Shown: positions 7,601-15,590 of the stretch, piece by piece
Position numbering within the stretch: the first letter of the stretch is position 1
How the letters are laid out: each line of letters starts with the position of its first letter
DNA from: an uncultured Oscillospiraceae bacterium
GTDB lineage: Bacteria; Bacillota; Clostridia; Oscillospirales; Acutalibacteraceae
Direction: 5' to 3'
Assembly: GCA_900543555.1 (NCBI GenBank)
Contig: UQRL01000023.1
Location: forward strand, 1-40,676
Length of the DNA: 40,676 nucleotides
Position numbers and translations under genes: made by a program
The notes under the pieces: generated by a model
What the model saw: only the letters and a program-made list of their open reading frames with translations
The model's database searches: none
What the model was told of the DNA's origin: nothing

Positions 7601-8419
7601 TTACAGCCGCACCGCCGGGGGCAGCAGCAGGTTCAGGGCGATGAAGGCCCCCAGCACGGCCACAGAGCCCAGCAGCACCCCCCAGTCGGAAGCGCCGAAG
7701 TGCAGGCTTTTCATCTTGGTGCGGCCCTCTCCCCCGTGGTAGCAGCGGCTCTCCATGGCGGTGGCCAGGTCATAGGCCCGGCGGAAGGCGGAGATGAACA
7801 GGGGGATAAGCACCGGCACCAGGGCCCGGATGCGCTGCACCAGGCCGCCGCTCTCCATGTCGGCGCCCCGGGCCTTTTGGGCGGCCATAATCTTGTCTGT
7901 CTCCTCCAGCAGGGTGGGCACAAACCGCAGGGCAATGGTCATCATCATGGCAAACTCGTGCACCGGCACCCGCAATTTCGAGAGAGGCTTTAAAAGCCGC
8001 TCGATGGCGTCGGTGAGCTGGGTGGGAGAGGTGGTGAAGGTGAGCACCGAGCTGGCCAGAATCAGGGCCATGATGCGCACCGAGATGAACACGCAGTTCA
8101 AAATGCCGTTGCGGGTAATCTTCAAAAAGCCCCACTGCCACAGGGGGTCCCCGGTGCCGTAAAAGATGTTCAGCACGCCGGTGAACACCACCAGGAACAG
8201 GATGGGCTTTAGGCCCTTCAGGTACAGCCCCAGGGAGATTCGAGAGAGGGCCATGCCCGCCAAAATGTAGGCCACCGCCACAGCCAGAGAGCCGAAGTTC
8301 CCCGCCACAAACAGCAGCACAATGCCGTAGATGACCAGGCAGATCTTCAAGCGGGGGTCGGTGCGGTGCAGCAGGGACTTGCCCGGGAAATACTGGCCCA
8401 GGGTGATATCGGAGATCAT
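7601..8419 (-). CDS. ecfT: ECF transporter transmembrane component EcfT
   Basis: The energy-coupling membrane subunit that joins the two EcfA ATPases to interchangeable vitamin- or metal-binding S components. The protein has 272 residues, with early hydrophobic helices (LKICLVIYGIVLLFVAG) and the two characteristic cytoplasmic coupling motifs, A-R-G in AQKARGADMES and A-M-E-S-R in ATAMESRCYHG. The ATG at 8419 overlaps the ecfA2 stop by four bases (ATGA) and has AAGGAGG upstream, so it is translationally coupled. No S component is encoded in this window. Confidence 0.95.
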   Translation of the reverse strand: MISDITLGQYFPGKSLLHRTDPRLKICLVIYGIVLLFVAGNFGSLAVAVAYILAGMALSRISLGLYLKGLKPILFLVVFTGVLNIFYGTGDPLWQWGFLKITRNGILNCVFISVRIMALILASSVLTFTTSPTQLTDAIERLLKPLSKLRVPVHEFAMMMTIALRFVPTLLEETDKIMAAQKARGADMESGGLVQRIRALVPVLIPLFISAFRRAYDLATAMESRCYHGGEGRTKMKSLHFGASDWGVLLGSVAVLGAFIALNLLLPPAVRL

Positions 8420-9282
8420 CGCAGCTCCTCCTTCCGCTTTAAAATGGGGATCAGCTGCTGCAGGGCGCTGTCCACCGTCAGGGTGGAGGGGTCCACCGGC
8501 AGGCCCAGCTTTTGCAGCTCCTGCATGATCTTGGTGATCTGGGGCACCCGCAGGCCCATGGCCTCCAGCTGGGGGCCCCTCTCAAACACCTTCTTGGTCT
8601 CATCCAGCATGGCGGCGCGGCCCCCGTTCATCACCAAAATCCGGTCGGCGGTGCGGCCGATGTCCTCCATGCTGTGAGAGACCAGCAGCACCGTGTTGCC
8701 CCGGTTCTTGTGGTACTGGGTGATCTGGGCCAGCAGCACGTCCCGGCCCCGGGGGTCCAGGCCGGCGGTGGGCTCATCCAAAATGAGCACGTCCGGGTCC
8801 ATGGCGATGACCCCGGCAATGGCCGCCCGGCGCTTCTCCCCGCCGGAGAGCTCGAAGGGGGACTTCCCCAGCAGCTCCTCCTTCAGGCCGGTGAAGTGGG
8901 CGGCCTCCCGGGCGCGGGACTCCGCCTCCTGGTCGGAGAGGCCCATATTTTTGGGGCCGAACATGATGTCCTTGAGCACCGTCTCCTCAAAGAGCTGGTA
9001 CTCGGGGTACTGGAACACCATGCCCACCCGAAACCGCACGCTGCGGATCTTTTTCGGCTCGGCCCAGATGTCCTTGCCATCCAGCAGCACCTGGCCGCCG
9101 GTGGGCCGCAGCAGGCCGTTGAGCATTTGGATGAGGGTAGACTTTCCGCTGCCCGTGTGGCCGATCACCCCCAGAAGCTCCCCCTTCTCCACCTGGATGG
9201 AGACCTGCTCCACGGCGGCCTTCTCAAAGGGCGTGCCCACGCTGTAGCGGTACGCCAGGTCTTTTGTCTCAATGATCGGCAA
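8416..9282 (-). CDS. ecfA2: ECF transporter ATPase EcfA2
   Basis: One of the two ABC ATPases powering the ECF vitamin transporter. Visible are Walker A GHTGSGKS, the Q-loop FQYPEYQLF, signature LSGGEKRR, Walker B DVLILDEPTAGLD and the switch histidine in LLVSHSMED. I prefer the TTG at 9282, giving a protein beginning MPIIETKDLAYRY as is usual, because AAAGGGG lies nine bases upstream. An ATG at 9303 would add seven residues but has no proper site. It follows ecfA1 closely and overlaps ecfT by four bases. Confidence 0.93.
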   Translation of the reverse strand: MPIIETKDLAYRYSVGTPFEKAAVEQVSIQVEKGELLGVIGHTGSGKSTLIQMLNGLLRPTGGQVLLDGKDIWAEPKKIRSVRFRVGMVFQYPEYQLFEETVLKDIMFGPKNMGLSDQEAESRAREAAHFTGLKEELLGKSPFELSGGEKRRAAIAGVIAMDPDVLILDEPTAGLDPRGRDVLLAQITQYHKNRGNTVLLVSHSMEDIGRTADRILVMNGGRAAMLDETKKVFERGPQLEAMGLRVPQITKIMQELQKLGLPVDPSTLTVDSALQQLIPILKRKEELR

Positions 9283-9315
9283 AGCTTGTTTTCCCCTTTC
9301 CATTCCCGCCGGTTC

Positions 9316-10167
9316 TCAGCGGGCCTCTCCGGCCAGATACCGCCGGAACATGCCCACGCACTCTTCCACGCCCAGGGGCATGCCCGGCAGCTTGATGCCC
9401 GCGGCCGCCAGCCGGTAGCTGAGTTCTGTGGCCTGGGGCACGTCCAAATCGTGGCGCTTTAAAAACTCCACATCGGCAAAGACCTCTCGGGGCGTGCCGT
9501 CCCGCAGGATGTTCCCCTCGTCCATCACCACCACCCGGCCCGCCTGCACCGCCTCGTCCATATAGTGGGTGATGAGCACAATGGTGATGCCCTTCTCCCG
9601 GTTCAGGCGCTGGATGGTCTCCATCACCTCGGTGCGGCCCCGGGGGTCCAGCATGGCGGTGGGCTCGTCCAAAACGATGCACTTGGTCTCCATGGCGATG
9701 ATGCCCGCGATGGCCACCCGCTGCTTCTGCCCGCCGGAGAGCTTGTGGGGGGCGTGCTCCCGGTACTGGTACATGTCCACGGCCTTGAGGGCGGCCTCCA
9801 CCCGGCGGCGAATCTCCTCGGGGGGAACGCCCAGGTTTTCCGGGCCAAAGGCCACGTCCTCCTCCACCACGCCGGCCACCAGCTGGTTGTCCGGGTTTTG
9901 GAGCACCAGGCCCACCTGGCGGCGCACGTCCAGCTGGGTCTCCTCCACGCGGGTGTCGATGCCCCCCACCAGGACCCTGCCCGCGGTGGGCACCAGCATG
10001 CCGTTGAAGAGCTTGGCCATGGTGGACTTGCCGCAGCCGTTGTGCCCCAGCAGGGCCACGAACTCCCCCTCCTCGATGGACAGGTCCACGCCGTGGAGCA
10101 CCTCCCGGGCGTCCACAGATTCCGGCTCATAGGAAAAGCGCACCTGTTGGGCTTCGATAAATGCCAT
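9316..10167 (-). CDS. ecfA1: ECF transporter ATPase EcfA1
   Basis: The first ATPase of the ECF module, 283 residues. It shows Walker A GHNGCGKST, Q-loop LQNPDNQLV, signature LSGGQKQRVA, Walker B KCIVLDEPTAMLD and switch histidine in VLITHYMDEA. The ATG at 10167 has GAGGTG seven bases upstream. It is the first gene after the repeat-filled gap 10168-10771, so its transcript must either start within that element or read through it; no convincing promoter was found close by. Confidence 0.94.
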   Translation of the reverse strand: MAFIEAQQVRFSYEPESVDAREVLHGVDLSIEEGEFVALLGHNGCGKSTMAKLFNGMLVPTAGRVLVGGIDTRVEETQLDVRRQVGLVLQNPDNQLVAGVVEEDVAFGPENLGVPPEEIRRRVEAALKAVDMYQYREHAPHKLSGGQKQRVAIAGIIAMETKCIVLDEPTAMLDPRGRTEVMETIQRLNREKGITIVLITHYMDEAVQAGRVVVMDEGNILRDGTPREVFADVEFLKRHDLDVPQATELSYRLAAAGIKLPGMPLGVEECVGMFRRYLAGEAR

Positions 10168-10215
10168 GGTTTCACCTCACGTTTTTTAAAGCAGGGCGGG
10201 TGTCCACCGCCTCCC

Positions 10216-10413
10216 TACTTGAGATCCAAAAGTGGTAAAGTACTGGAAAAACCCAGGTTTTATGCGGGGTTTGAACTTTACCACCCTGGTAAAGTACTTG
10301 GGTTTAGCGGACAAGTACTCTACCACCGGGCTAAGTACTTTACCACCCTGGTATAGAATAAAACCCGCATGTTTCCTAGCTTTTTGAAGTACTTTACCAC
10401 TTTCTTATTCCAG
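10216..10413. repeat. Palindromic cassette A (word GTGGTAAAGTACTT)
   Basis: An imperfect inverted repeat with arms of about 70 nt (roughly 10230-10299 and 10333-10401). Each arm holds the same core: an A-run, then AGG, four variable bases, ATGCGGG and TTT (plus orientation near 10246-10273, inverted at 10361-10385). One 13-14-nt word occurs six times: at 10232-10244 and 10287-10299 on plus, and at 10275-10284, 10313-10326 (one mismatch), 10333-10346 and 10387-10400 inverted. The left border TACTTGAGAT is shared with cassettes B1 and B2. Confidence 0.75.
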
Positions 10414-10770
10414 GCCCTGGGGCAACGGGTTTTGTGCTGTCCCAAGAGGGGGACATCCGTCCCCCCCTTTTTTGGAAGTAGGGGAAGGCGGTGGCTTCGC
10501 CCCCGCACCCCTGGTAGACCGTAGGGCTCCGCCCTACAACCCGCAGCTTTTGAAAAAGCTGGCAAAACTTTTCCTTGTCTCTACCAAACCCAAGCGCGGG
10601 CATAAAAGCTAGCGTCTCTCAGAAAACCCCGGCGCCTTTAAGCGCCGTTCGTGACTTGAGAGCCCAGGCACTGGGCGCGGACGTGCGCTGGCTGTCAGCA
10701 CAGGCGCGGCCGTAGCCGCCGCCCCAAAGCGCGAATTGTCCCGTGCGGTCACGCACCAGGCACTGGGCCC
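10414..10770. repeat. Shared tail of composite repeat, copy A
   Basis: Positions 10414-10489 match 15327-15401 with about four differences over 76 nt. The segment contains the hairpin GGGGGAC/GTCCCCC (10448-10465), followed on plus by TTTTTT. Beyond it, both copies keep the same order of hairpins: 10544-10561 (CAGCTTTT/AAAAGCTG), an AAACTTTT box, CGGCGC/GCGCCG (10630-10647), the block GACTTGAGAGC, and GCCCAG/CTGGGC (10662-10676). Stem sequences differ from copy B by paired changes. Copy A has an extra 94 nt ending in a second CCAG-GCA-CTGG hairpin (10756-10766), two bases before the cytosine preceding the next gene's stop. No coding region is seen. Confidence 0.75.
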
Positions 10771-10771
10771 C

Positions 10772-11644
10772 TTAGGCTTCGTAAATCGCCGTACTCCCGC
10801 AGGGCAGCACCAGGCCCGTGCTGGTCACCGGCAGGCCGATCTCGTCCGAGCTGACCCTGCCGCCGAACCGCTTTTGCAGCAGCACCCCCAGCAGATACTC
10901 CATCACCGAGGGGGACAGCCCTGTGGTGTAGGAGTTCAAAATGAAGAACAGGGGGTCCTCGCTCAAAATGGGCACGCACATCTGGATGAGGCCGTACAGC
11001 TGCTCCTCCAGCTTCCACACCTCGCCCCCCGGCCCCCTGCCGTAAGAGGGCGGGTCCATGATGATGCCGTCGTAGGTGCGGCCCCGGCGCTGCTCCCGCT
11101 GGACAAACTTCATGCAGTCATCCACCAGCCAGCGCACCGGCCTCTCCGCCAGAGAGCTGGCCTGGGCGTTCTCCTTAGCCCACTGCACCATGCCCTTGCT
11201 GGCGTCCACATGGGTAACCACGGCCCCGGCCTTCATGCAGGCCAGGGTGGCCGCCCCTGTGTACCCAAACAGGTTCAGCACCCGCACCGGGTCCTCCGGG
11301 GAACGGCGGGCCTCTTGGATCTTCTCCATGGCGAAGCGCCAGTTCACCGCCTGCTCGGGGAAAATGCCCGTGTGCTTAAAGCCCATGGTCTTTAAGCGGA
11401 AGGTCAGCCCCTCCCACTGGATCTTCCACACCTCTGGGACCTTTTTATAGTGGGTCCACTTGCCGCCCCCCGAGCTGGAGCGCTGGTACCGGGCGTGGGC
11501 CTGGCCCCAGCGGGGGTCCTTCTTTTCCCCGGACCAGATGATCTGGGGGTCCGGGCGGATGAGGAGGATGTCTCCCCACCGCTCTAACCGCTCCCCATCC
11601 AGGGTGTCGATGAGCTCATAGTCCTGCCACTGTGCCGCGCGCAT
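10772..11644 (-). CDS. Class I SAM-dependent methyltransferase (RlmI-like)
   Basis: A 290-residue Rossmann-fold methyltransferase resembling the catalytic half of the large-subunit rRNA cytosine methyltransferases RlmI/RlmK. The SAM-binding motif I is VLNLFGYTGAATLAC, with the acidic end of strand 2 in VTHVDASKG, and motif IV reads IIMDPPSYGRG. The substrate is not proven; rRNA is the best guess. The start is the ATG at 11644, with AAAGG nine bases upstream; the open frame extends back into glmM but without a ribosome site. It begins 55 nt after glmM on the same strand. Confidence 0.85.
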   Translation of the reverse strand: MRAAQWQDYELIDTLDGERLERWGDILLIRPDPQIIWSGEKKDPRWGQAHARYQRSSSGGGKWTHYKKVPEVWKIQWEGLTFRLKTMGFKHTGIFPEQAVNWRFAMEKIQEARRSPEDPVRVLNLFGYTGAATLACMKAGAVVTHVDASKGMVQWAKENAQASSLAERPVRWLVDDCMKFVQREQRRGRTYDGIIMDPPSYGRGPGGEVWKLEEQLYGLIQMCVPILSEDPLFFILNSYTTGLSPSVMEYLLGVLLQKRFGGRVSSDEIGLPVTSTGLVLPCGSTAIYEA

Positions 11645-11699
11645 CCTGTACCGCCTTTCTCCTCTGCATGACCGGCAGAGCGGGAGGCCCCGCCCTGTG

Positions 11700-13052
11700 T
11701 TATACCAATTCCTCCCGGATGACCTGGGCCACATCCTGGGCCAGCTTTTCAATGAGGTCCTCATCCTGGCCCTCCACCATCACCCGCAGCAGGGGCTCGG
11801 TGCCAGAGGGCCGCACGATAATCCGGCCGTCCCGGCCCAAGGTCTGGGCGGCCCTGTCGATGGCCTCCTTCACCTTGTGGTCGGTGTAGAAGGCCAGCTT
11901 CCCCTCGGGAGAGACCTGGATGTTCACCATGGTCTGGGGGAAGCGCTGCATCAGCGTGGCCAGAGAGGAGAGCTTCGCCTCCCGGCGGCGCAGCAGGCTC
12001 AGCAGCTGGCAGGCCGTCAGCTGCCCGTCGCCAGTGGTGGCAAAGTCCCGGAAGATCACATGGCCGCTCTGCTCGCCGCCAAAGTTGTAGCCGTCCAGGC
12101 GCATCTCCTCCAGCACATAGCGGTCGCCCACCTTGGTGGCCTCAAACTTCATGCCGTTCTCCTCGCAGAAGCGCTGGAAGCCCAGGTTGGTCATAATGGT
12201 GCCCACCACCGCGTTGCCAGCCAGCTTGCCCCGGCTCTTCATATCCATGGCGCAGATGGCCATGATGAAGTCGCCGTCCACAAAGTTACCCTGCTCATCC
12301 ACCATCAGGCAGCGGTCGGCGTCCCCATCGAAGGCCACGCCCGCGTCCACCTGGTGGGTCTTTACATAGTCGATCAAAGACTCCATGTGGGTGGAGCCGC
12401 AGTCCCGGTTCACGTTGACGCCGTCGGGCTTGTGGTGCAGCATGGTCACCTGGGCCCCCAGCTCGGTGAACAGGGTCTCCGCTGTGGCGGAGGCGGAGCC
12501 GTTGGCCGCGTCGATGGCGATTTTCAGCCCATCCAGAGAGAAGTGCACCGTGTTCTTCACATGGTCGATATAATCCCGCACCGCGTTTTCCGCGTGGCTG
12601 ACTGTGCCAATGCCGTCCTCCGCGGGGAACTCCTGGGAGATGTCCTCTTTGCCCAGGATGATGTCCTCGATCTTCTCCTCCAAATCGTCGGGCAGCTTGT
12701 AGCCGTCCCCGGAGAAGATCTTGATGCCGTTGTACTCAAAGGAGTTGTGAGACGCGGAGATCATCACCCCGGCGTCCGCCTTGTACTTCTCCACCAGATA
12801 GGCCACCGCCGGGGTGGGCACCACGCCCAGGGTCACCACGCTGGCGCCAATGCTGCACAGCCCGGCGGCCATAGCGGTCTCCAGCATGTCGGAGGAGAGG
12901 CGGGTGTCCTTGCCGATGAGCACCCGGGGGTGCCGGTTGGACTTGTTGGTGAGCACCTTGGCCGCCGCCCGGCCCAGCTGGGTGGCCAGCTCGCAGGTCA
13001 AATCCTTGTTGGCAATGCCGCGAATGCCGTCTGTTCCAAACAATCTTCCCAT
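11700..13052 (-). CDS. glmM: Phosphoglucosamine mutase
   Basis: Interconverts glucosamine 6-phosphate and glucosamine 1-phosphate for UDP-GlcNAc and peptidoglycan synthesis. It has 450 residues, the family's standard length. Visible are the N-terminal GTDGIRG, the phosphoserine loop ISASHNS (active serine at about 101), the metal loop FDGDADR and the C-terminal phosphate-binding RPSGTEP. The ATG at 13052 has GAAGGA about ten bases upstream. It sits between ruvB and the methyltransferase gene, all on minus. Confidence 0.97.
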   Translation of the reverse strand: MGRLFGTDGIRGIANKDLTCELATQLGRAAAKVLTNKSNRHPRVLIGKDTRLSSDMLETAMAAGLCSIGASVVTLGVVPTPAVAYLVEKYKADAGVMISASHNSFEYNGIKIFSGDGYKLPDDLEEKIEDIILGKEDISQEFPAEDGIGTVSHAENAVRDYIDHVKNTVHFSLDGLKIAIDAANGSASATAETLFTELGAQVTMLHHKPDGVNVNRDCGSTHMESLIDYVKTHQVDAGVAFDGDADRCLMVDEQGNFVDGDFIMAICAMDMKSRGKLAGNAVVGTIMTNLGFQRFCEENGMKFEATKVGDRYVLEEMRLDGYNFGGEQSGHVIFRDFATTGDGQLTACQLLSLLRRREAKLSSLATLMQRFPQTMVNIQVSPEGKLAFYTDHKVKEAIDRAAQTLGRDGRIIVRPSGTEPLLRVMVEGQDEDLIEKLAQDVAQVIREELV

Positions 13053-13117
13053 AGTCGAACCATCCTTCTCTGTTCAATATTGTTTTCTGCACATTTCTAT
13101 GAGGATACAGCCCTTCC

Positions 13118-14206
13118 TCAGCCCTCTTCCAGGGTGAGCTGGCCGTCCTCCCGCAGCCTGCCGGGCACGGGATAGCCCAAATGCAGGTAGGCGGCCGCCG
13201 TGGCGCACCGTCCCCGGGGGGTGCGGGTGAGAAAGCCGATCTGCATGAGATAGGGCTCGTTCACGTCCTCAATGGTGACGGCCTCTTCCCCGATGACAGC
13301 AGCCAGGGTCTCCAGCCCCACGGGCCCGCCGTTGTAATTCTCGATGATGGCCTTGAGCATGTTCCTGTCGCTGGAGTCCAGCCCCAGCTCGTCGATCTCC
13401 ATGCGGTCCAGGGCGATCTTGGCGGTGTTCAGGGTGATGACCCCGCCGCTCATCACTTCGGCAAAGTCCCGCACCCGCTTTAAAAGCCGGTTGGCAATGC
13501 GGGGCGTGCCCCGGGACCGGGAGGCGATCTCCAGGGCGGCGTCCGCCTCGATCTGGGCGTTTAAGATCCCGGCGCTGCGCATGACTATTTTGCCCAGCTC
13601 TGGGGGGGAATACAGCTCCAGCCGCAGCACCACGCCAAACCGGTCCCGCAGGGGGGCAGAGAGCTGCCCGGCCCGGGTGGTGGCCCCCACCAAGGTGAAC
13701 CGGGGCAGGGGCAGGTGGTAAGAGGCCGCCATCTGCCCTTTTCCGGTGATGATATCCAGGGCAAAGTCCTCCATCGCCGGGTAGAGGATCTCCTCCACCG
13801 TGCGGGGCAGGCGGTGCACCTCGTCGATGAAGAGCACGTCCCCGGGGCTCAGGTTGGTCAGCAGGGCCGCCAGGTCCCCGGGCTTTTCAATGGCCGGGCC
13901 GCTGGTGATGCGCAGGTTGACCCCCAGCTCGTTGGCCACAATCCCCGCCAGGGTGGTTTTGCCCAGGCCTGGGGGGCCATAGAGCAGCACATGGTCCAGA
14001 GATTCCTTCCGGCTTTTGGCCGCTTCGATATAGATTTTCAGGTTTTCCTTGACCTTGTCCTGGCCAATGTATTGATCGAAGGTGCGGGGCCGCAGAGGAT
14101 TTTCCACCGCCTGGTCCTCCGGGGTGTAGCCGGGCTCTACCATGCGGTTTTCATAATCCCAGCCGCCCTCCAGGTCCATCTCCCCGCCATAGGGTTCCAC
14201 TGGCAT
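13118..14206 (-). CDS. ruvB: Holliday junction branch migration helicase RuvB
   Basis: The AAA+ motor that, with RuvA, drives branch migration of Holliday junctions. It has Walker [11 protein letters not shown], Walker [11 protein letters not shown], sensor 1 LVGATTRAG and the arginine-finger region APLRDRFG, ending in the winged-helix domain. The start is the ATG at 14206 (362 residues): AAAGGAGG lies seven bases before it, while the frame's earlier ATG at 14224 overlaps that site. The N-terminus has about 20 extra acidic residues. It follows ruvA by 29 nt. Confidence 0.97.
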   Translation of the reverse strand: MPVEPYGGEMDLEGGWDYENRMVEPGYTPEDQAVENPLRPRTFDQYIGQDKVKENLKIYIEAAKSRKESLDHVLLYGPPGLGKTTLAGIVANELGVNLRITSGPAIEKPGDLAALLTNLSPGDVLFIDEVHRLPRTVEEILYPAMEDFALDIITGKGQMAASYHLPLPRFTLVGATTRAGQLSAPLRDRFGVVLRLELYSPPELGKIVMRSAGILNAQIEADAALEIASRSRGTPRIANRLLKRVRDFAEVMSGGVITLNTAKIALDRMEIDELGLDSSDRNMLKAIIENYNGGPVGLETLAAVIGEEAVTIEDVNEPYLMQIGFLTRTPRGRCATAAAYLHLGYPVPGRLREDGQLTLEEG

Positions 14207-14235
14207 ATTGGCTCCTCCTTTCACTTAGCTGATGG

Positions 14236-14841
14236 TCATTTCCCGCTGCCAAAGCTCTTCAGCGCCAGGCGGATCAATTCCTCCGGGGGCAGGGCGCTGT
14301 CCAACCGGCCCACGGCGGCGGCGGCCTCGCTGGCCGAATACCCCAAGGTGACCAGGGCCCCCACCGCCTGAGAGGCGTTCCCCGAGGCGGAGGGCCCGCC
14401 GGGCTCTGGCATTCCGGCCACAGGGGCTGCGCCGGAGAGGTCCTTCACCTTGTCCTTCAGCTCCAGCACAATGCGCTGAGCCAGCTTCTGCCCCACGCCG
14501 CTGGCCTTGGTAAAGCGCTTGGCGTCTCCGGCGGCGGCGGCCAGGGCCACGTCCTCCGGGGTGAGCTGGGAAAGGATGGCCAGCCCCACCTTGGGCCCCA
14601 CGCCGCTGATCCCCGTCAGCAGCCGGAAGCAGGAGAGCTCCCCCTTGGTGGCAAAGCCGAACAGGTCCAGGGCGTCCTCCCGCACGTTGAGATAGGTGTA
14701 CAGCGTCACCTTCTCCGAGAGCCGGGGCAGGCTGCGCAGTGTGTTCATAGAGGTCATGCACCGGAAGGCCACGCCCCCCACATCCACCACGGCCGCTCCC
14801 GGCTCGGTGTGGACCAAATTGCCTGTTACGCTGTAGATCAT
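14236..14841 (-). CDS. ruvA: Holliday junction DNA-binding protein RuvA
   Basis: Forms the tetramer that holds the Holliday junction and loads RuvB. The 201-residue protein has the OB-fold start MIYSVTGNLV, the helix-hairpin-helix stretches LTGISGVGPK and ASGVGQKLAQRI, a flexible linker rich in A, G and P, and the C-terminal RuvB-binding domain. The ATG at 14841 has AGAAAGGA seven bases upstream; a longer frame from 14904 lacks a good site. It is separated from ruvC by the 749-nt composite repeat region, unusual for a ruvCAB cluster. Confidence 0.96.
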   Translation of the reverse strand: MIYSVTGNLVHTEPGAAVVDVGGVAFRCMTSMNTLRSLPRLSEKVTLYTYLNVREDALDLFGFATKGELSCFRLLTGISGVGPKVGLAILSQLTPEDVALAAAAGDAKRFTKASGVGQKLAQRIVLELKDKVKDLSGAAPVAGMPEPGGPSASGNASQAVGALVTLGYSASEAAAAVGRLDSALPPEELIRLALKSFGSGK

Positions 14842-14922
14842 GGTGTATCCTTTCTCCACCCAAAGCACTGGGGGCTTGGCGTGTTTTTTATTTTTCGCAA
14901 ACAAGCGGCGCTGTGCGGGGGG

Positions 14923-15132
14923 TACTTGAGATAAGAATTTGTCATGTTCACCCGAAAACCCAGTGTTTATGCGGGTTTGCGAACTTTCCAGCCTGTCACT
15001 TTCACAGGTACTGGAAGTTCACTTTAGCAAGTTGATTCGATAAATCAACCCTTCTGAACATGACAACGTGGCAACTTCGCAAAGCCGCATGTTTCCTAGC
15101 TTTTTCCGTGAAAGTGACAAATCCATTTCTCC
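14923..15132. repeat. Palindromic cassette B1 (words GTCATGTTCA and GTCACTTTCAC)
   Basis: It has the same framework as cassette A: left border TACTTGAGATAAGAA (14923-14937), core with TTTATGCGGGTTTGCG (14966-14981), and inverted core ending CATGTTTCCTAGCTTTTT (15088-15105, identical to 10368-10385). The words differ. GTCATGTTCA (14941-14950) is complementary to 15055-15064, and GTCACTTTCAC (14995-15005) is complementary to 15108-15118. The order is therefore a, b, a', b'. Confidence 0.72.
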
Positions 15133-15138
15133 GGCCCC

Positions 15139-15326
15139 TACTTGAAATAAGAAAATGAGCAAGTTTCCAATTTTCTCAGGTTTTATGCGGGTTTGCGGCC
15201 TCGCTCACATGAACGAGGCTGTTTTTTAACTCGCTCATTTCCCCATCAGCCTCGCTCATCTGAACAAGTCCGCCAGGCCGCATAAACACTGACTTTTTTG
15301 CAGACTCGCTCATTTCCCTCTCTCAA
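15139..15326. repeat. Palindromic cassette B2 (word ACTCGCTCATTT)
   Basis: A third cassette directly after B1. It has border TACTTGAAATAAGAA (15139-15153), core TTTTATGCGGGTTTGCGG (15181-15198), and inverted core GCCGCATAAACACTGAC (15277-15293). Its private word appears inverted at 15153-15165 and direct at 15199-15209, 15229-15242, 15250-15260 and 15304-15318. A local hairpin GCCTCG/CGAGGC lies near 15198-15219. Confidence 0.7.
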
Positions 15327-15590
15327 GCCCTGGGGCAACGGCTTTTGTGCTGTCCCAAGAGGGGGACGTCCGTCCCCCCTTTTTGGGAAGTAGGGGAAGG
15401 CAGGACCTACGGTCCTTGCAACCCCCTTAGGGTCACGAGACGCTGTCCCACACCCTGCCACCTTTGAAAAGGTGGACGAAACTTTTACGTTTCTCCACCC
15501 AACCTGGGCGCGGGCTTTCCAGCCAGCGGCCCTCACCCAGCTCCGCCGCCCTAAAGCGGCGTTCGCGACTTGAGAGCGCAGGCACTGCGC
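15327..15590. repeat. Shared tail of composite repeat, copy B
   Basis: Equivalent to 10414-10676. The long hairpin around GGGGGAC (15361-15367) and GTCCCCC (15372-15378) ends in TTTTT on plus. The next hairpins are AGGACC/GGTCCT (15402-15416), CCACCTTT/AAAGGTGG (15458-15475), CGCCGC/GCGGCG (15544-15561) and GCGCAG/CTGCGC (15576-15590). Several stems differ from copy A by compensated base pairs. The last stem ends exactly at the stop codon of ruvC. No coding region is seen. Confidence 0.75.

Noticed and set aside
10414..10489. Insertion sequence or MITE of a known family
   Set aside because: No transposase, no terminal inverted repeats at the outer borders and no target-site duplication could be identified, although a mobile origin is not excluded.
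10216..15326. CRISPR array
   Set aside because: Short words recur, but in both orientations and irregular spacing, with no constant repeat-spacer length and no cas genes.
15246..15536. 96-codon minus-strand open frame inside the composite repeat
   Set aside because: It runs through hairpins that vary between the two repeat copies, has no ribosome site, and the equivalent region of copy A gives an unrelated, differently framed peptide.
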